From: G963667075 sp963667075
GTDB lineage: Bacteria; Pseudomonadota; Alphaproteobacteria; Micavibrionales; Micavibrionaceae
Direction of reading: 5' to 3'
Length of the DNA: 64,000 nucleotides
Assembly (NCBI GenBank): GCA_963667075.1
Contig: OY762938.1
Span: 1,240,001-1,304,000 of the forward strand
Under the pieces are notes generated by a model. It saw only the letters and a list, made by a program, of their open reading frames with translations. It ran no database searches and had not been told where the DNA came from. The position numbers and the translations under genes were made by a program. This document shows positions 17,116-26,279 of the stretch, one piece after another (position 1 is the first letter of the stretch; each line of letters opens with the position of its first letter).

Positions 17116-18453
17116 ATGACAATCGAACCTTCCACAATTGAAATTCCAGCTTTTAGCCCAAGGGAAACAGTCTCGGAACTTGATCGTTTTATCATTGGTC
17201 AGAAAGATGCAAAGCGTGCAGTTGCTATTGCTTTGCGGAACCGTTGGAGACGTATGCGTTTGGACCCTGAGCTTCAGGAAGAGGTGTATCCTAAGAACAT
17301 TCTTATGATCGGACCAACCGGCGTTGGTAAAACAGAAATTGCCAGACGTCTGGCCAAACTGGCTCAGGCACCTTTCGTAAAAGTAGAAGCTACCAAATTC
17401 ACAGAAGTCGGCTATGTCGGGAAAGATGTTGAATCTATCGTGCGTGATTTAACCGAGTTTGCCATCCATATGACGCGTGAAAAAATGCGCAAAACAGTCA
17501 AAGCACAAGCGGAAGTTTACGCAGAAGAACGCGTACTTGACGCTCTGGTCGGAGAAACAGCCTCTGAAGGGACGCGCCAGAATTTTAGAAAAAAATTACG
17601 TGAAGGTGATTTTAATGAGCGTGAAATAGAAATTGATGTGCAGGACAATCCTTCATCCGGTATGCCAAGCTTTGATATTCCGGGCATGCCCGGTGCCTCT
17701 ATGAGCATGATCAATATTGGAGAAATGATTGGAAAGTCTTTCGGCCCGCAAATGAAAAAGAAGAAAATGACGGTTCTTGAATCGTACGATATTCTTATCG
17801 CCGAAGAATCTGACAAATTGCTTGATGAAGATAAAATCATCCAGAATGCGCTGGAACTTGTTCAAAATAACGGCATTGTTTTCATTGATGAAATGGACAA
17901 AATTGCACACCGTCAAGACGTACGGGGTGGAGATGTTAGCCGAGAAGGCGTACAGCGTGATCTTCTTCCACTCATTGAAGGCACAACGGTTACAACCAAA
18001 TACGGTACAGTTAAAACCGATCACATTCTCTTTATTGCAAGCGGTGCCTTCCATTATGCGAAACCATCCGATCTTTTGGCCGAATTGCAAGGTCGCTTGC
18101 CGATTCGTGTCGAACTTCGCGCATTGACAGAAGAAGATTTCGTTAAAATTCTAACAGAAACCGATGCCTGTCTGATCAAACAGTATAAAGCGTTGATTGG
18201 CACAGAAGATGTAACGCTGGATTTTGATGATGAGGCCATCCACGAAATTGCAAGAATTGCTTTTGAGGTCAATGAAACCGTCGAAAATATCGGCGCACGC
18301 CGGCTGCTGACCGTCATGGAAAAGCTGCTGGATGAGATCAGCTACACAGCGTCTGACCGTGGTGGAGAAACGATCAATATCACAGCAGAGTATGTCCGCG
18401 AAAAAGTGTCCGAGCTTGCAGAAAACACAGATCTGAGTCGATTTATCTTATAG
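17116..18453 (+). CDS. hslU: ATP-dependent protease HslVU, ATPase subunit
   Basis: 445 residues, AAA+ unfoldase. Walker A GPTGVGKTE is at about residue 66 and Walker B IVFIDEMDKI at about 254. The I-domain between them has a GMPSFDIPGMPGASM linker. The C-terminus ends LSRFIL, the tail that docks into and activates HslV. Together with HslV it degrades misfolded and regulatory proteins. Confidence 0.98.
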   Translation: MTIEPSTIEIPAFSPRETVSELDRFIIGQKDAKRAVAIALRNRWRRMRLDPELQEEVYPKNILMIGPTGVGKTEIARRLAKLAQAPFVKVEATKFTEVGYVGKDVESIVRDLTEFAIHMTREKMRKTVKAQAEVYAEERVLDALVGETASEGTRQNFRKKLREGDFNEREIEIDVQDNPSSGMPSFDIPGMPGASMSMINIGEMIGKSFGPQMKKKKMTVLESYDILIAEESDKLLDEDKIIQNALELVQNNGIVFIDEMDKIAHRQDVRGGDVSREGVQRDLLPLIEGTTVTTKYGTVKTDHILFIASGAFHYAKPSDLLAELQGRLPIRVELRALTEEDFVKILTETDACLIKQYKALIGTEDVTLDFDDEAIHEIARIAFEVNETVENIGARRLLTVMEKLLDEISYTASDRGGETINITAEYVREKVSELAENTDLSRFIL

Positions 18454-18509
18454 AAACGTCTGGCTGAAAAAGATTAAAGTTTGCAAATGCGAGAAAGATT
18501 TGTTAGAGT

Positions 18510-18687
18510 GCCCTCCATGTCTAGAAACTTGACCATTGCTATTAACGAACAACCGAGCCTGCTCATTAGCGTGCTGGGTCTTGTCGTGCTCCTTCTAGTG
18601 GTGCTTGGAGGGTGCTTTATCGGGTAATTCTAAAGACATAATGGAAACCGGATGAAGCGCTCTAAAAATTTAGAAGCGCTTTTTTTT
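18510..18687 (+). promoter_or_regulatory. Transcription attenuator of the ilvBHC operon
   Basis: Three mutually exclusive stems can be drawn. 1:2 pairs CCCTCC (18511-18516) with GGAGGG (18607-18612). 2:3, the antiterminator, pairs GGTGCTTTATC (18611-18621) with GATGAAGCGCT (18651-18661), 11 bp including three G-T pairs. 3:4, the terminator, pairs AAGCGCT (18655-18661) with AGCGCTT (18675-18681), extended by CTAAA/TTTAG, then T8. Segment 2 lies in the last codons of the leader, after the Leu/Val run. A ribosome stalled for charged Leu/Val/Ile tRNA would leave it free to form the antiterminator. Confidence 0.82.
18517..18627 (+). CDS. Leu/Val/Ile-rich leader peptide of the ilv operon
   Basis: A 36-codon frame (ATG 18517, TAA 18625). 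Residues 15-30 read LLISVLGLVVLLLVVL, and 18 of 36 codons specify Leu, Ile or Val. It lies 130 bp before ilvB and just upstream of a terminator with an alternative pairing partner, the arrangement of ilvL/ivbL leader peptides. A short single-helix membrane protein is the alternative reading, but the position and RNA folds favour a leader. The ribosome site is weak (GAGTG). Confidence 0.8.
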   Translation: MSRNLTIAINEQPSLLISVLGLVVLLLVVLGGCFIG

Positions 18688-18757
18688 ATATCCATTTTTC
18701 AATTTTGCATCAGGTGGTACAACAAATTGTGACAGATTTTATAACGAGGTAGAAAAA

Positions 18758-20569
18758 ATGGCACAGACTACAATAATAGAAAACGAGGACGAGACGTGTA
18801 ATGCTGATTGTTCCTGCAATCACGAAAGCGCACCGAAAATGAGCGGTGCGGATATGGTCATAAAGGCGCTGGAAGATCAGGGAGTCGATACGGTTTTTGG
18901 CTATCCGGGTGGTGCTTTGCTGCCGATTTATGATTCGTTGCATCAGCAAGATAAGCTGACTCATATTTTAACCCGCCATGAACAAGGCGCGCTTCATGCG
19001 GCTGAAGGCTATGCGCGTTCCACTGGAAAGGTTGCCGCAGTCTTTGTGACAAGCGGTCCTGGTGCGACAAATGCGATTACAGGGTTAACGGATGCCATGA
19101 TGGATTCTATTCCGCTTGTTTGTATTTGTGGGCAGGTGCCGACCTTTCTGATGGGTACGGATGCTTTTCAGGAAGCCGATACAACAGGTATTACACGTCA
19201 TTGTACAAAACATAACTACCTCGTCAAAGACGTGAATAAACTGGCTGAAACCATTCATGCGGCGTTCCACGTTGCGAAAAGCGGTCGGCCCGGTCCAGTT
19301 GTTATTGATTTGCCAAAAGACGTACAGTTCGCTGAAGGGATCTATAAAGCACCAGGTGAAATGGCTTTTGAGAACTACCGTCCGCAGATTGAGCCTGATA
19401 TGACGGCTGTGGAAAGGGCGGTTGATTTGATAGCCAGTGCAAAGAAACCTATATTTTATACTGGTGGCGGCGTTATTAATTCTGGTCCGCATGCGACGAA
19501 AGCATTGCGTGAATTTGTAAAAGAAACGGGCTTTCCTGTCACAAGTACGTTGATGGGGCTTGGTGCTTATCCTGCCAGTGATGACCAATGGCTGGGTATG
19601 TTGGGTATGCATGGCACCTACGAAGCTAATCTGGCGATGCATGACTGTGATGTTATGATTAACATTGGGGCTCGTTTTGATGATCGTGTTACCGGTACTG
19701 TCCCGGATTTTTCTCCGAACTCGAAGAAAATTCATGTTGATATTGATTTGAGCTCTATCAACAAGAATGTGACCATTGATATTGGTATCGTCGCTGATGC
19801 CGGAAAAACGCTTGATGCTATGTTAAAAGTCTGGCGTCAAAAAGGGTACCAGGCTGATAAGGCGGCTCTTGATGACTGGTGGGCGCAAATTGAAACATGG
19901 CGGGCAAAAAAATGCCTGAGATATGAAAAGGTTAGCGATGTTATTAAGCCACAATATGCTTTGGAACGCATTCAGGCTCATATCGAAAAACATGATAAGG
20001 AAACTTATATCTCAACGGAAGTTGGGCAACATCAGATGTGGGCGGCGCAGTATCTTAAATTTGAAGAACCTAATCACTGGATGACTTCCGGGGGGCTTGG
20101 GACTATGGGCTATGGTTTCCCTGCTGCTATTGGTGTTCAAAAAGCGCATCCTGATGCTCTTGTAATTGATATCGCGGGTGATGGCTCTATTCAAATGAAT
20201 ATACAGGAAATCGGTACGGCTATTCACTATAATTTGCCGGTTAAGGTGTTTATTTTGAACAATAACTGGCTTGGTATGGTGCGTCAGTGGCAGGAATTGC
20301 TTCATGGAGAACGTTACTCTGAAGTATCTACCGAAACACAGCCTGATTTTATAAAGCTGGTTGAGTCCTATGGTGGCTATGGTTTCCGTGCCACAACGCC
20401 GGATGAGCTGGATGACGTGATAGAAAAAGCACTCAATACAGATCGTGTGACATTCGTAGATATTCGTACAGCCAGAGGGGAAAACGTTTTTCCGATGATT
20501 CCCGCTGGAAACCCACATAATAAAATGCTTCTATCAAAAGACGCGGCGAAAGAAGAGGGAAAGGAATAA
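18758..20569 (+). CDS. ilvB: Acetolactate synthase, large (catalytic) subunit
   Basis: 603 residues, ThDP enzyme. It has GYPGGALLPIYDSL and HEQGALHAAEGYAR (catalytic Glu) at the N-terminus, TSGPGATNAITGLTDAMMDSIP, and the ThDP motif GDGSIQMNIQEIGTA with NNNWLGMVRQWQ near the end. It condenses pyruvate (or pyruvate with 2-ketobutyrate) to acetohydroxy acids, the first step of branched-chain amino acid synthesis. The first ~28 residues, with CNADCSCNH, are an unusual Cys-rich extension. It is preceded by the attenuator. Confidence 0.97.
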   Translation: MAQTTIIENEDETCNADCSCNHESAPKMSGADMVIKALEDQGVDTVFGYPGGALLPIYDSLHQQDKLTHILTRHEQGALHAAEGYARSTGKVAAVFVTSGPGATNAITGLTDAMMDSIPLVCICGQVPTFLMGTDAFQEADTTGITRHCTKHNYLVKDVNKLAETIHAAFHVAKSGRPGPVVIDLPKDVQFAEGIYKAPGEMAFENYRPQIEPDMTAVERAVDLIASAKKPIFYTGGGVINSGPHATKALREFVKETGFPVTSTLMGLGAYPASDDQWLGMLGMHGTYEANLAMHDCDVMINIGARFDDRVTGTVPDFSPNSKKIHVDIDLSSINKNVTIDIGIVADAGKTLDAMLKVWRQKGYQADKAALDDWWAQIETWRAKKCLRYEKVSDVIKPQYALERIQAHIEKHDKETYISTEVGQHQMWAAQYLKFEEPNHWMTSGGLGTMGYGFPAAIGVQKAHPDALVIDIAGDGSIQMNIQEIGTAIHYNLPVKVFILNNNWLGMVRQWQELLHGERYSEVSTETQPDFIKLVESYGGYGFRATTPDELDDVIEKALNTDRVTFVDIRTARGENVFPMIPAGNPHNKMLLSKDAAKEEGKE

Positions 20570-20575
20570 AAGATT

Positions 20576-21139
20576 ATGGTGACAAAAGAACCCAAAACAG
20601 GAAAACGAAGTGTGTACGGTTCCGCCCCTGATGGTGGAAAGGAAGAGACGCATACGATTTCCGTACTGGTCGAAAATGAGCCGGGCGTACTCGCACGGGT
20701 TGCCGGTCTCTTTTCAGGCCGGGGCTATAATATCGAAAGCCTTACGGTAGCAAGAATGGATCAGGATCAGAATTTATCCCGTATCACAATTGTCTGTACC
20801 GGTACACCGTCTGTTATTGAACAGATTTTCCACCATCTGGAACGGCTTGTGCCTGTACGCTCTGTCCATGATCTAACGGTTGAAGGGCCATGCGTACAGC
20901 GTGAACTTGCGCTGGTCAAAGTTAAGGCGGCAACAGCCGAAAAAAGACTGGAAGCCTTGCGTATCGCTGATATTTTCAGAGCCCGTGTCATAGACTTAAC
21001 ACTCGAGTCCTTTATATTTGAAATTACAGGGGATGCAGAGAAAGTCGAGGCATTTATGGCACTCATGAAACCGCTTGGTCTCGTAAACGCCAGCCGCACC
21101 GGTGTTGCGGCCTTGCTAAGAGGGTTGCCGGCTGCATAA
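20576..21139 (+). CDS. ilvH: Acetolactate synthase, small (regulatory) subunit
   Basis: 187 residues, starting 6 bp after ilvB. An N-terminal ACT domain (HTISVLVENEPGVLARVAGLFSGRGYNIESLTVA) binds valine for feedback inhibition; the C-terminal half (RELALVKVKA...) is the second domain of the long IlvH/IlvN type. It forms the holoenzyme with IlvB. Confidence 0.97.
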   Translation: MVTKEPKTGKRSVYGSAPDGGKEETHTISVLVENEPGVLARVAGLFSGRGYNIESLTVARMDQDQNLSRITIVCTGTPSVIEQIFHHLERLVPVRSVHDLTVEGPCVQRELALVKVKAATAEKRLEALRIADIFRARVIDLTLESFIFEITGDAEKVEAFMALMKPLGLVNASRTGVAALLRGLPAA

Positions 21140-21167
21140 AGGTCAAGATTTACCAATGATTTCTTTT

Positions 21168-21200
21168 GTGTGCCGTCTTTTTTAGTCGGCACCTTTAAAT
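21168..21200 (+). terminator. Weak hairpin between ilvH and ilvC
   Basis: GTGCCG and CGGCAC flank an 11-nt T-rich loop, followed only by CTTTAAA. It could cause partial termination or stabilise mRNA ends, letting ilvC be expressed differently from ilvBH. The 3' T tract is poor. Confidence 0.35.
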
Positions 21201-21248
21201 GGAATAAAACAACACAACACAAACAAAAAACTGAAAGGAAGTATAATA

Positions 21249-22268
21249 ATGAAAGTATATTACGAAAAAGATTGCGATGCTGATCTGATCAAGAATAAGA
21301 AAGTGGCCGTTATTGGTTATGGTTCGCAAGGCCATGCCCATGCGGCTAACATGAGAGACAGTGGCGTTAAAGAGGTGCGCATCGCGCTTCGCCCTGAAAG
21401 TGCGACCAACAAAAAAGCACAGGATGCCGGTTTTGAAACCATGGCCCCGGACGAAGCAGCCAAATGGGCTGATGTCGTGATGATGGCCACACCGGATGAA
21501 TTGCAACGCGATATTTACTACAAATACTTGCATGGTAATATGAAAGAAGGGGCTGCACTGGCTTTTGCACATGGTCTTAACATTCATTTTAACCTGATTG
21601 AGCCGCGTGCTGATCTTGATATTTTCATGGTGGCTCCGAAAGGTCCCGGTCATACAGTGCGTGGTGAATACACAAAAGGTGGCGGTGTACCATGCCTGAT
21701 CGCTGTGGCACAGGATCCGTCCGGTAACGCCAAAGACATTGGTTTGTCTTACGCGTCTGCGATTGGTGGCGGCCGCTCCGGTATTATTGAGACAACGTTC
21801 CGTGAGGAATGTGAAACAGATCTTTTCGGTGAGCAAGCCGTGCTTTGTGGCGGTCTTTGTGCGCTGATCAAATCTGGTTACGAAACGCTGACAGAAGCGG
21901 GTTACGCGCCTGAAATGGCTTACTTTGAGTGCTTGCACGAAGTAAAACTGATTGTGGATCTTATGTATGAAGGCGGTATGGCCAATATGCGTTACTCTAT
22001 CTCTAATACGGCAGAGTATGGCGATTACACAAGCGGCCCACGTGTGATCACAAGCGAAACCAAAGCAGAAATGAAACGCATTCTGGATGATATTCAATCC
22101 GGCCGTTTTGTAAGAGACTGGATGCTTGAATGTCAGGCTGGCCAACCAAGCTTCAAGGCAACTCGCCGCCGGAATGCCGAACATCCAATCGAAAAAATAG
22201 GCGAAAAACTTCGTGCAATGATGCCCTGGATTGCCAAAAACAAACTGGTTGATAAAGAAAAGAACTAA
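21249..22268 (+). CDS. ilvC: Ketol-acid reductoisomerase
   Basis: 339 residues, class I size. The NAD(P)-binding motif GYGSQGHAHAANMRDSG is near residue 20, MVAPKGPGHTVR follows, and the C-terminal knotted domain has GGLCALIKSGYETL and EVKLIVDLMYEGG with the Mg-binding acidic residues. It converts acetohydroxy acids to dihydroxy acids using NADPH. A strong terminator follows. Confidence 0.98.
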   Translation: MKVYYEKDCDADLIKNKKVAVIGYGSQGHAHAANMRDSGVKEVRIALRPESATNKKAQDAGFETMAPDEAAKWADVVMMATPDELQRDIYYKYLHGNMKEGAALAFAHGLNIHFNLIEPRADLDIFMVAPKGPGHTVRGEYTKGGGVPCLIAVAQDPSGNAKDIGLSYASAIGGGRSGIIETTFREECETDLFGEQAVLCGGLCALIKSGYETLTEAGYAPEMAYFECLHEVKLIVDLMYEGGMANMRYSISNTAEYGDYTSGPRVITSETKAEMKRILDDIQSGRFVRDWMLECQAGQPSFKATRRRNAEHPIEKIGEKLRAMMPWIAKNKLVDKEKN

Positions 22269-22310
22269 ATTTAATGCCCTATGTGATATCAAATTTATAT
22301 AAATCTTTGG

Positions 22311-22336
22311 AAGGCCCCCAATTGGGGGCCTTTTTT
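22311..22336 (+). terminator. Rho-independent terminator of the ilv operon
   Basis: AAGGCCCCC-AATT-GGGGGCCTT with T6 directly after, an almost perfect symmetrical stem. Confidence 0.95.
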
Positions 22337-22400
22337 ATAGTCATTTAGAAATAGAATCGCCCCTTATCGTCATGCCGGACGTGATCCGGCATCCATAAAC
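22337..22400 (+). repeat. Dispersed intergenic repeat, short copy
   Basis: Begins ATAGTCATTTAGAAATAGAATC and contains GTCATGCCGGACGTGATCCGGCATCC, whose GCCGGA/TCCGGC arms can fold. The same text recurs at about 62936-62998, and the start resembles the element at 56958. Confidence 0.8.
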
Positions 22401-22439
22401 ACTGCTTTCCATTTAATAGATGGCGTGCTAGCAATAAGT

Positions 22440-22805
22440 ATGACACGGTTTTTGTTTTTGATTGTTTTTTGTAGCTTTTTGGCCTTTTCGGTGAATGCAA
22501 GGGCCGATGTGGCTGTGTCTTATTTTTCTTACATGCCGGATGTGCCTCTTATGGCGGGATTTGAAGAGATTGAGGATCAAACACTGGTCTTTGATAAGCC
22601 GGCCGGCCGAATCGTCGAATCATTTGCCGTTGCAGAAGATGTGACATCTGAGGCTGTTCTGACATTTTACAAAAAAACATTGCCTCAGCTTGGGTGGCGT
22701 GAGGAGTCGAAGGCTCTTTTTATCAGGAATAGTGAGCAGCTTTCCCTTAGTATTGAAGAAAAAGAAGGGCATATTGTTGTACATCTGGTGCTGTCTCCGA
22801 ATTAG
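22440..22805 (+). CDS. Small exported protein of unknown function
   Basis: 121 residues from ATG 22440; a GTG start 15 bp upstream is possible. Residues 1-22 are a clear signal peptide (RFLFLIVFCSFLAFSVNARA, cleavage before DVAV). The mature ~100 residues (YFSYMPDVPLMAGFEEIED, FDKPAGRIVE, FYKKTLPQLGWRE) fold as an alpha/beta domain by appearance. I do not recognise the family with certainty. It is likely periplasmic. It is a single gene between ilvC and rpsT. Confidence 0.65.
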   Translation: MTRFLFLIVFCSFLAFSVNARADVAVSYFSYMPDVPLMAGFEEIEDQTLVFDKPAGRIVESFAVAEDVTSEAVLTFYKKTLPQLGWREESKALFIRNSEQLSLSIEEKEGHIVVHLVLSPN

Positions 22806-22930
22806 TCATAAAAGTATTTTTTGGATCTGTGCCAGTTTCACTTGACAAAGCGACCTTATACCTATTACAACACTCCCGTCCCTAGGATATATGAAGAGAA
22901 CACAGTTAGAATTTTGGGAAGATAAAAAAC

Positions 22931-23197
22931 ATGGCAAATCACGCCTCATCGAAAAAAAGAATTCGTAGAAACGCAAGACGTGCAGACATTAATCGTACGC
23001 GTCGCGGTGCAATTCGCACTTCTATTAAAAAAGTAGAAGTCGCGATTCTTTCTGGTGATCAAGACGCTGCAAACGAGGCTCTTAAGCTGGCTCAGCCTGA
23101 AATTTCTCGTGGCGTAGCTAAGGGCATTATGCATAAAAACACGGCAGCGAGAAAAATCTCCAGACTGTCAGCCCGTATAAAAACTATCAAAAAATAA
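22931..23197 (+). CDS. rpsT: 30S ribosomal protein S20
   Basis: 88 residues, highly basic. It starts ANHASSKKRIRRNARRADINRTRR and ends with KGIMHKNTAARKISRLSARI, both family hallmarks. rpsT next to dnaA is a conserved alphaproteobacterial order. A terminator follows directly. Confidence 0.98.
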   Translation: MANHASSKKRIRRNARRADINRTRRGAIRTSIKKVEVAILSGDQDAANEALKLAQPEISRGVAKGIMHKNTAARKISRLSARIKTIKK

Positions 23198-23203
23198 ATG
23201 ATA

Positions 23204-23233
23204 AAAAAGCACCTTGTTAAAGGTGCTTTTTGT
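23204..23233 (+). terminator. Rho-independent terminator of rpsT
   Basis: AAAAGCACCTT pairs with AAGGTGCTTTT around a 3-nt loop, followed by more T. Confidence 0.92.
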
Positions 23234-23695
23234 TTCTTGTAAGCATCTGATTTTTTTTGATCCACTAGATTTATTCTTTGGATCATTTTGTCGTTGTGTT
23301 TTTTGCCTAAGTAATATTATTTTTTTTTGCCTGTTCCCTATTTGATCTTGTTGCATCACACACAAAAACCTACTAGTCTCTCTTTATACCGACATCGAAA
23401 CAGCTCGAGGCTTCTATTGGGGCTCAATCCCGCTGTACCATTGGTTTTCGTGGTGATCGTTGATTGGTGAAAGAGGAAGACAAAGTACGGTTGGGGCCGT
23501 TCTTGTGTGTATTAAAGGGTGGGCACATAAACACTACTGTCCGTTGTTTATTGTTAAAGCCTTTTGTTTCTTATTGATTGGAAAAGTCATACGTTGCGAC
23601 ACATCTAGATTCGCACGATGAGGACTTTTGTGCCTGATTTCTGGTCAATAAGCTGGTTATTTTTGAAATGAACTTAAAAATTGGAGCGTATATCA
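23234..23695. other. 462-bp region upstream of dnaA
   Basis: No gene is visible. It holds an inverted repeat TGATCCA (23258-23264)/TGGATCA (23279-23285) and A/T tracts. I looked for TTATCCACA-type DnaA boxes and found no convincing cluster, so I do not call an origin here. The dnaA ribosome site GGAG (23683-23686) sits 9 bp before ATG 23696. Confidence 0.5.
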
Positions 23696-25129
23696 ATGAA
23701 TGAAGTCGGGGGAACAGAAGCTGTTCTTAGAACGGATGCGGAATTCTTTAGTGAGTCTTTACAGCCTACACCAGAGATTCTGGGGGCCTGGAGTAACGTA
23801 TATAAAGACTTAAGGAAGGAGTTCGGCGAAGCTGTTTACAGGAGCTGGCTTAAGCCTTTGACATTGCAGGCATATTATCATGGAACACTTGAAGTGTCTG
23901 TACCAACACGCTTCATGAAGGATTGGATTCAGACGCATTATGCCGCCCGAATCCTCGAAATGTGCGCCGCGCTTGAATCAGATGTCAAGCGTTTGGAAAT
24001 CGTTGTTGTCCAAAACAGCTCCCCGCTGGATTTTGAAGAAGGTGCACCAGAGGAAGTCAGTGCCAAAGCCAAAGCCAATATGAATGTTATGGCAGGGGAT
24101 CCTGAAATTTCTTCACCGCTAGATGCTCGCTTTACCTTTGATTCTTTTGTTGTGGGCAAGCCTAATGCGCTGGCTCATGCGGCAGCGCGCCGTGTTATTG
24201 AAAGCCCGACCATTCCGTTTAATCCGCTTTTTCTTTATGGGGGGGTAGGGCTTGGTAAGACTCACTTGATGCACGCTATGGCGCATGCATTTAGAGAACG
24301 CTGGCCGGAAAAAACAGTGATGTATCTTTCTGCTGAGAAATTTATGTATCAGTTTGTGAAAGCCCTTCGTTCTCAGGATACGATGGCCTTTAAAGAGCTG
24401 ATTCGTTCTGTTGATGTGCTGATGGTAGATGATATCCAGTTTATCAGTGGTAAAGAATCAACACAGGAAGAGTTTTTCCATACGTTTAATGCGCTTGTGG
24501 ACCACAATAAGCAGATTATTATTTCGGCTGATAAAGCACCTTCTGATCTAAAAGGTGTTGATGAACGCCTGCGTTCTCGCTTGGCCTGGGGGCTTGTGGC
24601 AGATATTCATCCAAGTACGTATGAACTTCGCTTGGGTATTTTGAATTCCAAACGTGCCCAGCTTGGGGCGGATATTCCGGACTCTGTGCTTGAGTTTCTG
24701 GCATTGAAAGTGACCTCAAATATCAGAGAACTGGAAGGGGCCTTGAACCGGATTGTGGCTCATGCCGATGTGACGAAACAAGCTGTAACGCTGGAAACGA
24801 CGCAGGATGTTTTGCAGGATCTTTTAAGATCGCATGACCGCCGTATTACGATTGATGAAATTCAGCGCAAAGTGGCAGAGCATTATAATATTCGCCTATC
24901 AGACATGCATTCAGCACGCCGGGCACGCTCTGTTGCGCGGCCACGCCAGATTGCTATGTATTTGGCAAAACAGCTAACAGCGCGTTCACTACCTGAAATC
25001 GGCCGTAAGTTTGGTGGTCGTGACCATACAACGGTTATGCATGCTGTGCGTAAGATTGAAGAGCTCATGGGAGGTGACGTCGCATTCGAGGAAGATGTAG
25101 AAGTTGTACGTCGCGCTTTGACTGGTTGA
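23696..25129 (+). CDS. dnaA: Chromosomal replication initiator DnaA
   Basis: 477 residues from ATG 23696 (TTG 23681 is less likely). Domain I spans ~25-100, AAA+ domain III carries Walker A GGVGLGKTHLMHAMA (~181) and Walker B VLMVDDIQF (~240), and DNA-binding domain IV ends with GGRDHTTVMHAVRKI (~440). It binds DnaA boxes and opens oriC. dnaN would normally follow; here a mobile element and cargo, about 2.3 kb, intervene. Confidence 0.98.
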   Translation: MNEVGGTEAVLRTDAEFFSESLQPTPEILGAWSNVYKDLRKEFGEAVYRSWLKPLTLQAYYHGTLEVSVPTRFMKDWIQTHYAARILEMCAALESDVKRLEIVVVQNSSPLDFEEGAPEEVSAKAKANMNVMAGDPEISSPLDARFTFDSFVVGKPNALAHAAARRVIESPTIPFNPLFLYGGVGLGKTHLMHAMAHAFRERWPEKTVMYLSAEKFMYQFVKALRSQDTMAFKELIRSVDVLMVDDIQFISGKESTQEEFFHTFNALVDHNKQIIISADKAPSDLKGVDERLRSRLAWGLVADIHPSTYELRLGILNSKRAQLGADIPDSVLEFLALKVTSNIRELEGALNRIVAHADVTKQAVTLETTQDVLQDLLRSHDRRITIDEIQRKVAEHYNIRLSDMHSARRARSVARPRQIAMYLAKQLTARSLPEIGRKFGGRDHTTVMHAVRKIEELMGGDVAFEEDVEVVRRALTG

Positions 25130-25148
25130 GCTATTGCCTGATAGAAAT

Positions 25149-25983
25149 GTAGTGTCGCAAAGTTTAATGAATTAACGGGATCTTAGAAATTGCAGGTTAG
25201 TTTTACTGTTTTTCTGCAGTAGGAATAACACAATGATCTCATTCTTAGGCCGTCACTATCCCCGGTTTATCATTTTGCAATGCGTGCGGTGGTACGTTTC
25301 TTATGCATTAAGCTATCGGAACATCGAAGAAATGATGAAAGAACGTGGTTTTGATATAGATCATGCTACTCTGAACCGTTGGGTTTTACACTATGCGCTT
25401 TTGCTGGAAGAGAAATCCCGAAAATATAAACGCCCGGTTCATAGAAGCTGGCGCATGGATGAGACTTATATCAAGATCAAAGGAAAATGGCACTATCTGT
25501 ACCGCGCTGTCGATAAATACGGCGCAACAATTGAGTTTATGATTTCAAAGAAAAGAGATGCGGTAGCCGCCAAAGCCTTCTTCCGCAAGGCTTTCCGTTA
25601 CAATCGACTGCCATATCGCATTAATATTGACAAAAGCGGCGCTAATAAAGCCGCTTTAGACCATTTTAACAAACCAGACATTATCACAGGAAAAAAGAAC
25701 TCCATTCTCAGCCAAGCCAAATATCTCAACAATATTGTTGAACAAGACCATCGCCACGTTAAGCGTATAACAACACCTATGGGATCTTTCAGGAAAATGC
25801 ACACCGCCGCTCGAACTATTGCAGGCATTGAACTTATGAATATGATAAAAAAAGGACAACTCAACTTCACCAAGTACATCGATCAAAACCTTACACCAGC
25901 TCAGCAATTTTACCGCCTGGCTACCATCTAAGGCTTCACGTCTTGAGGCTCTCTTGGACCGACATTAAACTTTGCGACACTAC
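25149..25983 (+). mobile_element. IS6-family insertion sequence, intact, 835 bp
   Basis: 21-bp perfect terminal inverted repeats (left 25149-25169 beginning GTAGTGTCGCAAAG; right 25963-25983) enclose one transposase gene. The GGCACTGTTGCAAA-like ends and the single ~230-residue DDE transposase fit IS6/IS26. The 8 bp outside the two ends (ATAGAAAT and CTTTTATG) are not duplicated, so flanks have rearranged. It lies 20 bp after the dnaA stop. Two more copies of the end sequence lie to the right. Confidence 0.93.
25233..25931 (+). CDS. IS6-family transposase
   Basis: 232 residues, full length for the family. It starts FLGRHYPRFIILQCVRWYVSYALSYRNIEEMM, followed by a short helix-turn-helix and the DDE catalytic triad D76 (MDETYIKIKG), D133 (NIDKSGAN) and E170 (NNIVEQDHRHVKR). 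It would move the element by replicative transposition and form cointegrates. No frameshift is seen, so it is probably active. Confidence 0.95.
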   Translation: MISFLGRHYPRFIILQCVRWYVSYALSYRNIEEMMKERGFDIDHATLNRWVLHYALLLEEKSRKYKRPVHRSWRMDETYIKIKGKWHYLYRAVDKYGATIEFMISKKRDAVAAKAFFRKAFRYNRLPYRINIDKSGANKAALDHFNKPDIITGKKNSILSQAKYLNNIVEQDHRHVKRITTPMGSFRKMHTAARTIAGIELMNMIKKGQLNFTKYIDQNLTPAQQFYRLATI

Positions 25984-25988
25984 CTTTT

Positions 25989-26087
25989 ATGGGAGATCCA
26001 ATAGGACATTATGAGATAACCTTTAGATGTTTAAATGAAGATGATCCAGAGTTTAAAAGACCAAATTTAGAATACGTGACTGATTAA
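25989..26087 (+). pseudogene. Short C-terminal gene fragment cut by the IS right end
   Basis: A 32-codon frame (MGDPIGHYEITFRCLNED...), open upstream into the IS terminus. It probably is the tail of a gene whose front was lost on IS insertion. I do not recognise the protein. The 26088-26279 stretch after it holds a duplicated GGTACAT, an IS end remnant and no gene. Confidence 0.4.
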
Positions 26088-26210
26088 GAGGGGGTACATA
26101 ATTTAACATAAGGTACATTATGCGACGTAGTGGGAGGTAAGTCATTGATAACAAACGAAAATAAATGTTTGATAATGTTATGATATGAAAATATAAGCAG
26201 GGACGCTTAT

Positions 26211-26227
26211 ATTAAACTTTGCGACAC
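26211..26227 (+). mobile_element. Solo remnant of the IS6-type right end
   Basis: ATTAAACTTTGCGACAC, 17 bp identical to the inner part of the IS right inverted repeat and in the same orientation, without a transposase. It lies 53 bp upstream of the pentapeptide-repeat gene. Confidence 0.7.
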
Positions 26228-26279
26228 CAACAAAGAATGTGTTAACATAATAAATAACATAAAGTTCGGTTGGGTAATA

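Noticed and set aside
23234..23695. Origin of replication upstream of dnaA
   Set aside because: No cluster of TTATCCACA-like boxes or clear unwinding element could be seen; alphaproteobacterial origins are often not at dnaA.
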